Source: Caulobacteraceae bacterium | GTDB taxonomy: Bacteria > Pseudomonadota > Alphaproteobacteria > Caulobacterales > Caulobacteraceae | Direction: 5' to 3' | Length of the DNA stretch: 5,696 bases | NCBI GenBank assembly: GCA_947452665.1 | Contig: CANGEH010000156.1 | Coordinates: forward strand, 1-5,696 | Shown: in pieces, positions 1 to 5,594 of the stretch | Layout of the letters: each line of letters begins with the position of its first letter | Position numbering within the stretch: position 1 is the first letter of the stretch | Notes under the pieces: generated by a model | What the model was told of the DNA's origin: nothing | The model's database searches: none | Seen by the model: only the letters and a program-made list of their open reading frames with translations | Made by a program: the position numbers and the translations under genes

Positions 1-333
1 ATTGGTATGGTCCACCGCGAGGGTGAGGCGGCGCGGGCCATGTTGGAGACCGAAGGTTTTCGCTATCAGGGCCTGATCGATATTTTTGATGGTGGTCCGT
101 CTGTGGCTTGTCAGCGTGACGATATTCGCACTGTGCGCGATGCGGTTGTGCGGACCGTGCAGATTGGGACCGAGATCAATGCCAGCGAGGCCCTGATCTC
201 GAGTGGCCGACTTGAGGCCTTCCGCGCGGTGCGCGCACCTGTCGCCATCGATTCTGAAACCGCCACACTCAGCCGCGACGTCGCTGACGTCCTTGGTGTG
301 CGCAATGGCGATCTGATCCGGATCAAGGAATAG
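1..333 (+). CDS. astA: Arginine N-succinyltransferase, C-terminal part (5' end outside window)
   Basis: AstA transfers succinyl from succinyl-CoA to the alpha-amino group of arginine, the first step of the AST arginine-degradation pathway in the cytosol. The frame is open from base 1, so the gene continues left of the window; 110 C-terminal residues are visible of a usual length of about 340. The fragment begins IGMVHREGEAARAMLE and continues with EGFRYQGLIDIFDGGP, which match the AstA signatures IGxVHP and EGFRYxxxIDIFDGGP. The His of IGMVH (bases 13-15) aligns with the residue given as the active-site His of E. coli AstA (His229 by my recollection). The ATG at base 7 is internal and not a start. 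The TAG stop lies 3 bases before astD, whose ribosome binding site sits in the last astA codons, so the two genes are co-transcribed. Nothing suggests a broken gene. The family call is secure; substrate choice is inferred from the astD and astB neighbours. Confidence 0.93.
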   Translation: MGMVHREGEAARAMLETEGFRYQGLIDIFDGGPSVACQRDDIRTVRDAVVRTVQIGTEINASEALISSGRLEAFRAVRAPVAIDSETATLSRDVADVLGVRNGDLIRIKE

Positions 334-336
334 GGC

Positions 337-1791
337 ATGACCAAGGGCGTATTTATCGACGGACGCTGGCAGGCGGGTTCGGGCCCGGTTCTGACCTCTG
401 TTGACCCCGCAACGGGCCAAGTGGTTTGGCAAGAGGCTAGCGCTAGGCCCGATCAGGTCGCCGCCGCCGTTGCCGCGGCTCATCGCGCCTTTCAAGCCTG
501 GTCGGATTGGTCCCGTGATGACCGTATCGCCCTGATGCGGCGCTATAAGGCCGTGCTCGAGGCCCGGACGCCGCAAATGGCCAAGGCCTTGTCGCAAGAG
601 ACCGGCAAGGCGCTTTGGGAAACCACGGCCGAGCTTGGTTCCATGATCGGCAAGATCGAGGTCTCGATTGCCGCGTTTAACGAGCGCACTGGCGAAAAGC
701 GCAATGACATGCCGTTTGGCCAAGCGGTCTTGCGCCATCGCGGCCATGGAGTCATGGCGGTCTTGGGCCCGTTCAATTTTCCAGGCCACCTGCCCAATGG
801 GCATATTGTTCCGGCCCTGCTGGCGGGGGACTGTGTGGTCTTTAAGCCCTCAGAAGAAACCCCCTTGGCCGGGCATGCCCTCGTTGAAGCCTTGATCGAG
901 GCGGGCATTCCTGATGGCGTGGTCAATCTGGTCCAGGGCGGGCGCGAGGTCGGGGCTGCCCTGATTGAGCAAAAGATTGATGGCCTCTTGTTTACCGGTT
1001 CGGCCCAGGCTGGGGCGTTTTTCCGGCGTCATTTTGCTGATCGGCCCGATGTGATCTTGGCGCTGGAACTTGGCGGCAATAACCCGCTGATCGCCTGGGA
1101 TGTGGCCGATACCCAGGCCGCTGCGGCTCTGGTGGTGCAGTCGGCCTTTATCACTACGGGCCAAAGATGCTCCTGTGCCCGTCGTTTGATCGTGCCGCAA
1201 GGCGCTGCGGGCAATGCCCTGATCGATGCGGTTCTTGCCTTGACCCAAAGGCTGCGGATTGGCGCCTGGGACGATGTGGACGAGCCGTTTATGGGCCCCT
1301 TGATCTCCGATCGTGCGGCCAAGGCGGCGCGGGCGGCGACGGCCAGCCTGCCAGGCCAGGTCCTGCTGGCGGCGGGGCCGGTGGCGGGCCGAACCGAGGC
1401 CTTTATCAGTCCGGGTCTTGTGGATGTCACAGGCCATGAGGTCGCTGACGAGGAACTCTTTGCGCCCGTGCTGCAGGTGCGGCGCGTTGCCAGCCTGGAT
1501 GAGGCGATCGCAGCGGCCAATGCTACGCGCTTTGGCCTAGCTGCCGGTGTAATCAGCGATGACCCTGCGGTTTGGAACACATTCTTGAGCCAAAGCCGCG
1601 CCGGCGTCGTCAATTGGAATCGGCCAACCACGGGGGCGGCGGGCAGTATGCCGTTTGGCGGGCTTGGCGCCTCGGGTAATCACCGGCCTAGCGCTTATTA
1701 TGCCGCCGATTATTGCGCCTATCCGATTGCGAGTTTTGAATCTCAACAGGTTCAATCAACATTGAAAGATATCAAAGGCTTGATGGCGTGA
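337..1791 (+). CDS. astD: N-succinylglutamate 5-semialdehyde dehydrogenase
   Basis: AstD oxidises N-succinyl-L-glutamate 5-semialdehyde to N-succinylglutamate with NAD+, the fourth AST step. The 484-residue protein has the usual length for this cytosolic aldehyde dehydrogenase family. Visible landmarks are GPFNFPG (144-150, Asn147 for oxyanion stabilisation), FKPSE (169-173), the NAD-site FTGSAQAG (219-226), ELGGNNP with general-base Glu244 (244-250), and GQRCSCARR with catalytic Cys278 (275-283). The C-terminal stretch PFGGLGASGNHRPSA (439-453) is close to the AstD signature and separates it from generic aldehyde dehydrogenases. The cofactor-contact motif reads EELFAP (372-377), with Ala where most relatives have Gly. 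The start is ATG with AAGGA at 325-329, 7 bases upstream, inside the end of astA. The TGA stop overlaps the astB start (GTGA), implying coupled translation. Function is well supported by motifs and neighbours. Confidence 0.96.
   Translation: MTKGVFIDGRWQAGSGPVLTSVDPATGQVVWQEASARPDQVAAAVAAAHRAFQAWSDWSRDDRIALMRRYKAVLEARTPQMAKALSQETGKALWETTAELGSMIGKIEVSIAAFNERTGEKRNDMPFGQAVLRHRGHGVMAVLGPFNFPGHLPNGHIVPALLAGDCVVFKPSEETPLAGHALVEALIEAGIPDGVVNLVQGGREVGAALIEQKIDGLLFTGSAQAGAFFRRHFADRPDVILALELGGNNPLIAWDVADTQAAAALVVQSAFITTGQRCSCARRLIVPQGAAGNALIDAVLALTQRLRIGAWDDVDEPFMGPLISDRAAKAARAATASLPGQVLLAAGPVAGRTEAFISPGLVDVTGHEVADEELFAPVLQVRRVASLDEAIAAANATRFGLAAGVISDDPAVWNTFLSQSRAGVVNWNRPTTGAAGSMPFGGLGASGNHRPSAYYAADYCAYPIASFESQQVQSTLKDIKGLMA
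1774..1791 (+). promoter_or_regulatory. astD-astB translational coupling junction (AAAGG, GTGA overlap)
   Basis: The astD stop TGA (1789-1791) and the astB start GTG (1788-1790) share bases in a GTGA overlap. The only ribosome binding sequence is a weak AAAGG (1774-1778), 9 bases before the GTG and inside astD. With a GTG start and a weak site, astB translation probably relies on ribosomes terminating on astD. The overlap is seen directly; the coupling is inferred. Confidence 0.6.
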
Positions 1792-3125
1792 CTTCTGAGA
1801 TTGCTTTTGAAGCCAATATTGACGGGCTGATCGGGCCAACCCATTCCTATGCTGGTCTGTCACCCGGCAACCTGGCCAGTGCGGGCAATAAGGGACAGGT
1901 GTCCAATCCAAGGGCGGCTGTGCTCGAAGGCCTGACCAAGATGCGGCGTTTGGCCGATCTGGGTGTGCCACAATTTGTTCTGCCGCCTCAGGCGCGGCCC
2001 GATCTGGCGTTTTTGCGGGCCGTGGGTTTTGAAGGCTCAGATGCCAATGTGCTGCAAGCCGCCTGGAAGACAGCGCCAGCCCTAGCGGCGGCAGCCTGTT
2101 CGGCCTCGGCCATGTGGGCGGCCAATGCGGCGACGGTGACGCCGTCGGCGGATTCCGCCGATGGGCGCGTTCATTTCACGCCGGCCAATCTCTTGACCAA
2201 TCTGCATCGTAGTCTCGAAGGCGGTCAGACGGCGCGGTCGCTGCGCCGCCTGTTTGCCGATCCCGCCCATTTCGCGGTGCATGAGCCCTTGCCCGCCCAG
2301 TCACATTTCGCTGACGAGGGCGCGGCCAATCATGTGCGCCTGTGCGCCGAGCATGGCGCGCCTGGGGTCAATCTGTTTGTCTATGGCCGCAGCGTCTGGG
2401 AGCCTTGGCCCGGCCAGTTTCCGGCTCGCCAGACCCTTGAGGCTTTTGAAGCCATTACCCGCCGCCACGGCGCGGGCGGGGCTGTGTTTGCCCGGCAAGG
2501 CCAGGGCGCAATCGATGGCGGCGCGTTTCACAATGATGTGGTCTGTGTCGGCACGCGCACCTGTCTTTTCCATCATCAAAGCGCCTTTGCTGACACCGAA
2601 ACTGTTTATGCAGATATCCGTATAGCGGCCGCTGGCCGGTTCGAGCCGGTATTTGTCTCCATATCCCAAGCCGACCTGCCGCTGGCCGATGCGATCCAGT
2701 CCTATTTGTTCAACAGCCAGCTTTTAGTCCTGCCTGGCGAGGACCGGTTGGTGCTGCTGGCCCCGATCGAGGCTAAGGAAAACCCGCGTGCCTATGCGGC
2801 TGCCCAGGCCTTGCTGGCCAGCAATGGCCCGATTGGCCGGGTGGACTATGTCGATGTGCGCCAGAGCATGCATAATGGCGGAGGCCCGGCCTGTCTGCGC
2901 CTGCGCGTGGTCCTGACCCCCGCCGAACTGGCCGCCACCCACGCTGCACAATGTCTAACGCCCGCCTTGCATGCTCAGCTAGAAGCCTGGGCCTTGACCC
3001 ATTATCGCGACAGGCTGGCCGTACAGGACCTGGCCGATCCCCACCTGATCACTGAGGCCCAAACGGCGCTAGATGCCTTGTGTGAAATATTAGATTTAGG
3101 CGATAAATTCTATAATTTTCAATAA
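1788..3125 (+). CDS. astB: N-succinylarginine dihydrolase
   Basis: AstB hydrolyses N2-succinylarginine to N2-succinylornithine, two NH3 and CO2, the second AST step. At 445 residues it matches the family length (E. coli about 447). It has the pentein (amidinotransferase-like) fold. The N-terminus contains DGLIGPTHSYAGLSPGN (12-28), the family hallmark. The expected catalytic triad is present: Glu177 in DEGAANH (176-182), His248 in GGAFHND (244-250) and Cys369 in NGGGPACLRLRV (363-374). The C-terminus ends in LGDKFYNFQ, like relatives, so the gene is full length. The start is GTG at 1788, overlapping the astD stop by four bases, with a weak AAAGG at 1774-1778; the first conserved residues follow within 10 codons, so no longer start is needed. 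The last 15 codons are strikingly AT-rich compared with the rest. It is the last gene of the visible AST operon, because the next gene points the other way and astE does not follow. Confidence 0.96.
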   Translation: MTSEIAFEANIDGLIGPTHSYAGLSPGNLASAGNKGQVSNPRAAVLEGLTKMRRLADLGVPQFVLPPQARPDLAFLRAVGFEGSDANVLQAAWKTAPALAAAACSASAMWAANAATVTPSADSADGRVHFTPANLLTNLHRSLEGGQTARSLRRLFADPAHFAVHEPLPAQSHFADEGAANHVRLCAEHGAPGVNLFVYGRSVWEPWPGQFPARQTLEAFEAITRRHGAGGAVFARQGQGAIDGGAFHNDVVCVGTRTCLFHHQSAFADTETVYADIRIAAAGRFEPVFVSISQADLPLADAIQSYLFNSQLLVLPGEDRLVLLAPIEAKENPRAYAAAQALLASNGPIGRVDYVDVRQSMHNGGGPACLRLRVVLTPAELAATHAAQCLTPALHAQLEAWALTHYRDRLAVQDLADPHLITEAQTALDALCEILDLGDKFYNFQ

Positions 3126-3160
3126 ATTCTAGAAGAAAACTAATTGTACTTTGTAAGCTG
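3081..3160. other. AT-rich convergent junction of astB and hspQ
   Basis: By hand count only 19 of these 80 bases are G or C (24%), against roughly 60% in the flanking genes. The patch covers the last 14 sense codons of astB, its TAA stop and most of the 37-base gap to the hspQ stop. It includes the perfect 8-base palindrome TTCTAGAA (3127-3134), which has no loop. I see no GC-rich hairpin followed by a T-run on either strand, so no standard intrinsic terminator is visible although two convergent transcripts must end here. Confidence 0.55.
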
Positions 3161-3162
3161 GA

Positions 3163-3492
3163 TCAATGCGCCATCTTGGTCTTTGGGCGGTAATGGCCGG
3201 AGTCAAAGCCCTCAAACATCAGGGCTGTGTGGGGATGGCCGACGGGTTCGCCGGTCTCGTCGGGTAGAAGGTTCTGCTCAGACACATAGGCGACATAGCT
3301 GTTTTGGTCATTTTCAGCCAAGAGGTGGTAAAAGGGCTGGTCCTTGCGCGGCCGCACTTCTTCGGGAATGGATTGCCACCATTCTTCGGTATTGTTGAAG
3401 GACGGATCCACATCGAAAATCACGCCGCGAAAGGCGAAGATCCGGTGTTTGACCACTTGGCCGATGGCAAATTTGGCGAGTCTTGTGCTCAT
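3163..3492 (-). CDS. hspQ: Heat shock protein HspQ (YccV-type, hemimethylated-DNA-binding domain family)
   Basis: The 109-residue protein belongs to the HspQ/YccV family. In enterobacteria HspQ is a small heat-shock factor linked to Lon: it affects turnover of DnaA mutants in E. coli and acts as a Lon specificity enhancer in Yersinia. Relatives were also described as binding hemimethylated oriC DNA. Family features seen are KFAIGQVVKHR near the N-terminus (7-17), FRGVIFDVDPSF (21-32), the PFYHLL core (58-63) and the YVAYVSEQNL strand (71-80). Length is normal for the family. I chose the ATG at 3492 because the family begins a few residues before KFxIGQ; an in-frame GTG at 3507 would add five residues. 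Neither start has a clear Shine-Dalgarno sequence. The gene converges on astB and is divergent from the phosphatase gene, so it is a single-gene unit with its own promoter. The family call is firm; the cellular role here is inferred. Confidence 0.9.
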   Translation of the reverse strand: MSTRLAKFAIGQVVKHRIFAFRGVIFDVDPSFNNTEEWWQSIPEEVRPRKDQPFYHLLAENDQNSYVAYVSEQNLLPDETGEPVGHPHTALMFEGFDSGHYRPKTKMAH

Positions 3493-3644
3493 GCGGTTTT
3501 CATACACCGAAGTTTAGTCTGACAAAAGGCAGGATGCGGATGATCTGAAGCTTTGATCTAGGGCTATCAGACCCTGCGGCAACTTGTTACACTGGTCCTC
3601 GAAACGAGGCGGCGAGTCTGTCAGCCTCTCCCGTGAGCTTTGCC
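3493..3644. promoter_or_regulatory. Divergent intergenic region between hspQ and the Ppx/GppA gene
   Basis: hspQ reads leftward from 3492 and the phosphatase gene reads rightward from 3633, 3645 or 3702, so both promoters must lie here. I cannot identify a good -35/-10 pair on either strand, nor a clear sigma-32 type heat-shock promoter for hspQ. A weak inverted repeat AGGG/CCCT (around 3560-3575) is too short to interpret. No small gene, tRNA or repeat is visible. Confidence 0.5.
3585..3593 (+). promoter_or_regulatory. Weak candidate extended -10 element for the phosphatase operon
   Basis: TGTTACACT fits the pattern TGn followed by a TAnnnT hexamer (3588-3593), as in extended -10 promoters. 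A transcript starting near 3600 would suit any of the possible phosphatase starts. No matching -35 box is found 16 to 18 bases upstream, and extended -10 rules come from E. coli, so this is only a candidate. Confidence 0.2.
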
Positions 3645-3686
3645 ATGACCAAGGCACCAAGCCCCTTAGACGGCCGTCCCGGTCGC

Positions 3687-3692
3687 GAGGGG
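3687..3692 (+). promoter_or_regulatory. Shine-Dalgarno sequence favouring the ATG at 3702
   Basis: GAGGGG lies 9 bases before the ATG at 3702 and is the best ribosome binding sequence among the three possible starts. The ATG at 3645 has only GTGAG seven bases upstream, and the GTG at 3633 has nothing convincing. The frame is open across all three, so this site is the main argument for the shorter protein. Confidence 0.45.
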
Positions 3693-3701
3693 TCGCATAA
3701 T

Positions 3702-4772
3702 ATGGGCCACAGCCCTGATGATCCGCCCCTGTTTGCGGCGCTGGATTTGGGTACCAATAATTGCCGCCTCTTGATCGCGACACCATCCCTGACCGGTTTT
3801 CGGGTGGTCGAATCCTTTTCGCGGATTGTGCGGCTGGGCGAGGGCCTAAGCCAAACCGGGCGCTTGCAGGACGGCGCAATGGACCGGGCTATGGCGGCCT
3901 TGAGGGTCTGTTCTGAAAAGCTAAAGCGCAGGCGCACTGTGCGGGTACGCGCCGTTGCGACCCAGGCCTGCCGCGGCGCCGAGAATGGTCCGGACTTTGT
4001 CACCCGTGTTGCCGAAGAAACCGGTATTCGCTTGCAGATCATCACGCCGCGCGAAGAGGCCCAGTTGTCGGTCGCCGGTTGTCTGAACCTGTTTGATCGC
4101 TCGGCTGAGGCGGCCCTGGTGGTCGATGTCGGCGGTGGCTCGACCGAATTGTCCTGGGTTGACCTGACCGATCCAAGGCTGGATATGCGGGTGCGCGATT
4201 TTTCCGCCTCGGCCTTGCCGATCAAGGCCTGGGTTTCGATCCCGGTTGGCGTGGTTAGCCTGGCCGAACGCTTTCCAGAGCGGCTTGACGATAGCCAGGG
4301 CTGGTTCCGGGCCATGGTTGAGGACGTCAAACAAAGGATCTTGGCCTTTGAACTGGCCGAACCCATGCGGCCGATTTTCGACAGCGGCAAGGCACATCTG
4401 GTCGGGACGTCCGGAGCCATTACTGGGCTTGCTGGCCTGCATCTGGGCCTTAGGCGCTATGATCGCAATCTGGTTGACGGGCTATGGATGCGCCGCGCTG
4501 ATTGTGAGGCCGCGGCCTATGGCCTGTTAAGGCTGGATAATGAGGGCAGGGCGGCCCAGCCCTGTATTGGTCCTGACCGCTCTGACCTGGTCTTGGCTGG
4601 GGCTGCCATATTGCAGGCGGTGCAGGAGGCCTGGCCCTGTGACCGGGTGCGGGTGGCCGATCGCGGCCTTCGCGAGGGCCTGCTTCTCTCGCTCATGTCC
4701 GACAAAAAGCCGCGTCGCCGCACCCGCAGGCGACGCAGGGGCGGCCGCCCAGCTCAGCTCGCCGCCTCATAG
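3702..4772 (+). CDS. Ppx/GppA-family phosphatase (exopolyphosphatase or guanosine pentaphosphatase), short form
   Basis: This family removes terminal phosphates from polyphosphate (Ppx) or converts pppGpp to ppGpp (GppA). The actin-like ATPase fold motifs appear in order, numbered from the 3702 ATG: ALDLGTNNCRLLIA (13-26, phosphate loop 1), VATQACRGAENGPDF (85-99), TPREEAQLSVAG with the likely catalytic Glu of REEA (115-126), VDVGGGSTEL (141-150, phosphate loop 2), PVGVVSLAERF (181-191), LVGTSGAITGLAGL (233-246) and ADRGLREGLLL (319-329). The 356 residues hold both core domains but lack the HD-like C-terminal domain of E. coli Ppx and GppA (about 500 residues). The protein ends in an arginine-rich tail, KKPRRRTRRRRRGGRP (335-350). 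The ATG at 3702 is preferred for its GAGGGG site; GTG 3633 or ATG 3645 would add 23 or 19 poorly conserved residues. rlmE follows after 37 bases, probably in the same operon. Ppx and GppA activities cannot be told apart from sequence alone, so I give no symbol. Confidence 0.9.
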   Translation: MGHSPDDPPLFAALDLGTNNCRLLIATPSLTGFRVVESFSRIVRLGEGLSQTGRLQDGAMDRAMAALRVCSEKLKRRRTVRVRAVATQACRGAENGPDFVTRVAEETGIRLQIITPREEAQLSVAGCLNLFDRSAEAALVVDVGGGSTELSWVDLTDPRLDMRVRDFSASALPIKAWVSIPVGVVSLAERFPERLDDSQGWFRAMVEDVKQRILAFELAEPMRPIFDSGKAHLVGTSGAITGLAGLHLGLRRYDRNLVDGLWMRRADCEAAAYGLLRLDNEGRAAQPCIGPDRSDLVLAGAAILQAVQEAWPCDRVRVADRGLREGLLLSLMSDKKPRRRTRRRRRGGRPAQLAAS

Positions 4773-4775
4773 ACG

Positions 4776-4806
4776 TTTCTTAATCGGTGCAATTGGCTTA
4801 AGAGGG
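4776..4806 (+). promoter_or_regulatory. Possible weak hairpin over the rlmE ribosome binding site
   Basis: TCTTAA (4778-4783), just after the phosphatase stop, is the exact complement of TTAAGA (4798-4803). Two further U-G pairs (4777 with 4804, 4776 with 4805) would take the stem into the GAGGG that serves rlmE. Pairing would hide the ribosome binding site, and a ribosome terminating at 4772 would melt it, coupling the two genes. The stem is AU-rich with a 14-base loop, so it may be too weak to matter. Confidence 0.2.
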
Positions 4807-4809
4807 CGC

Positions 4810-5538
4810 ATGAGTAAGGATCCCCCCGAACAGCCCCCGCAAGAGCGCAAGCGTATGGTGCGTGCACCAACCCGTGGCCAGGAGTCTGGCGGCCGGGTCA
4901 AGGCTGTGCGCCTCAAGACGGCCAATAAGCGCACGCCCTCGTCCCAGGCCTGGCTCGCCCGGCAATTGAATGACCCGTTTGTCACTGAGGCCAAGCTCAA
5001 GGGCTATCGCTCGCGCGCCGCCTTTAAGCTGATCGAGCTCGATGACCGTTTCCATTTTCTGCGCCATGGCCAGCGCGTGGTCGATCTGGGCTGTGCGCCC
5101 GGCGGCTGGGTACAGATCGCCATGGCCCGGGGCGCAAGTTCTGTGGTCGGGGTTGATCTCTTGCCGGTCGAGGCCCTGCCGCCCGCCCACCTGATCCAGA
5201 TGGATTTTACCGATCCAGCCTGCGGCGAGCGCCTGATCGAACTCTTGGGCGGCCCGCCCGATGTGATCTTGTCCGACATGGCCCCCAATACGACCGGCCA
5301 CCGCCAGACCGACCATTTGCGCATTGTTGGCCTGATTGAGGCGGCGGTGGATTTTGCGGTTGAGACCCTCAAGCCTGGCGGTGCCTTTGTCACCAAGGCC
5401 TTTCAGGGCGGCGAGATGGAGCAGGTCCTGCGTGCGCTCAAGGCCCATTTCGATGAGGTCAAACACGTCAAGCCCAAGGCCAGCCGGGCTGAAAGTTCAG
5501 AAGTTTATCTGGTCGCGACCGGTTTCAGGGGCCAATAG
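4810..5538 (+). CDS. rlmE: 23S rRNA (uridine-2'-O-)-methyltransferase RlmE (FtsJ/RrmJ)
   Basis: RlmE uses S-adenosylmethionine to methylate the 2'-O of U2552 (E. coli numbering) in the A-loop of 23S rRNA, a late step in 50S subunit maturation. The 242-residue protein carries the full K-D-K-E catalytic tetrad by motif match to E. coli RrmJ: Lys73 in YRSRAAFKL (66-74), Asp156 in LSDMAPN (154-160), Lys196 in FVTKAFQGG (193-201) and Glu231 in SSEVYLVATG (229-238). The SAM-binding loop is VDLGCAPGGW (91-100), followed by VVGVDLLP (112-119). About 50 basic residues precede the conserved WLxRQLNDPFV start (E. coli protein about 209 residues); such extensions are common in alphaproteobacterial homologues. 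The start is ATG at 4810 with AGAGGG ending three bases upstream, rather close. The frame is open further left, but that part overlaps the phosphatase gene and resembles no RlmE sequence. Function is firmly supported. Confidence 0.96.
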   Translation: MSKDPPEQPPQERKRMVRAPTRGQESGGRVKAVRLKTANKRTPSSQAWLARQLNDPFVTEAKLKGYRSRAAFKLIELDDRFHFLRHGQRVVDLGCAPGGWVQIAMARGASSVVGVDLLPVEALPPAHLIQMDFTDPACGERLIELLGGPPDVILSDMAPNTTGHRQTDHLRIVGLIEAAVDFAVETLKPGGAFVTKAFQGGEMEQVLRALKAHFDEVKHVKPKASRAESSEVYLVATGFRGQ

Positions 5539-5583
5539 GCCTATCGCTCGGCGCGATCTTTCGCTATACGCAGCCCGCAAAAC

Positions 5584-5589
5584 GGAGAG
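5584..5589 (+). promoter_or_regulatory. guaB ribosome binding site
   Basis: GGAGAG is a strong Shine-Dalgarno match; the GGAG core ends 7 bases before the guaB ATG at 5595. It is the best-formed such site in the window and fixes the guaB start, which fits a highly translated biosynthetic gene with its own initiation signal. Confidence 0.75.
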
Positions 5590-5594
5590 TTCTC

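Noticed and set aside
850..1631. Overlapping minus-strand open frames (about 195 and 200 codons) opposite astD
   Set aside because: They lie within the conserved aldehyde dehydrogenase core and have low-complexity Arg/Ala/Ser-rich products; shadows of astD.
3127..3134. TTCTAGAA palindrome as terminator or operator
   Set aside because: It has no loop and no flanking symmetry or T-run; an 8-base palindrome in AT-rich DNA is unremarkable.
3587..4420. Long minus-strand open frame (277 codons) opposite the Ppx/GppA gene
   Set aside because: The plus strand has all motifs of a known family in order. The antisense product is Ser/Arg/Thr-rich without family motifs, typical of a shadow frame in GC-rich DNA.
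4540..4809. Upstream in-frame extension of rlmE overlapping the phosphatase gene
   Set aside because: The extension reads through phosphatase codons in another frame, gives a protein far longer than the family, and the ATG at 4810 has its own ribosome binding sequence.
4798..5466. Minus-strand open frame of 222 codons opposite rlmE
   Set aside because: It mirrors a gene with a complete catalytic tetrad and its translation resembles no protein family I know.
5543..5557. Inverted repeat ATCGC-TCGGC-GCGAT between rlmE and guaB as a terminator or attenuator
   Set aside because: The stem is only 5 pairs and is followed by CTTTCG rather than a T-run; short stems like this are expected by chance in GC-rich gaps.
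5539..5594. Promoter for guaB in the rlmE-guaB gap (TATACG at 5565-5570)
   Set aside because: No suitable -35 sequence lies 16 to 18 bases upstream of it, so the hexamer alone is not enough to call a promoter.
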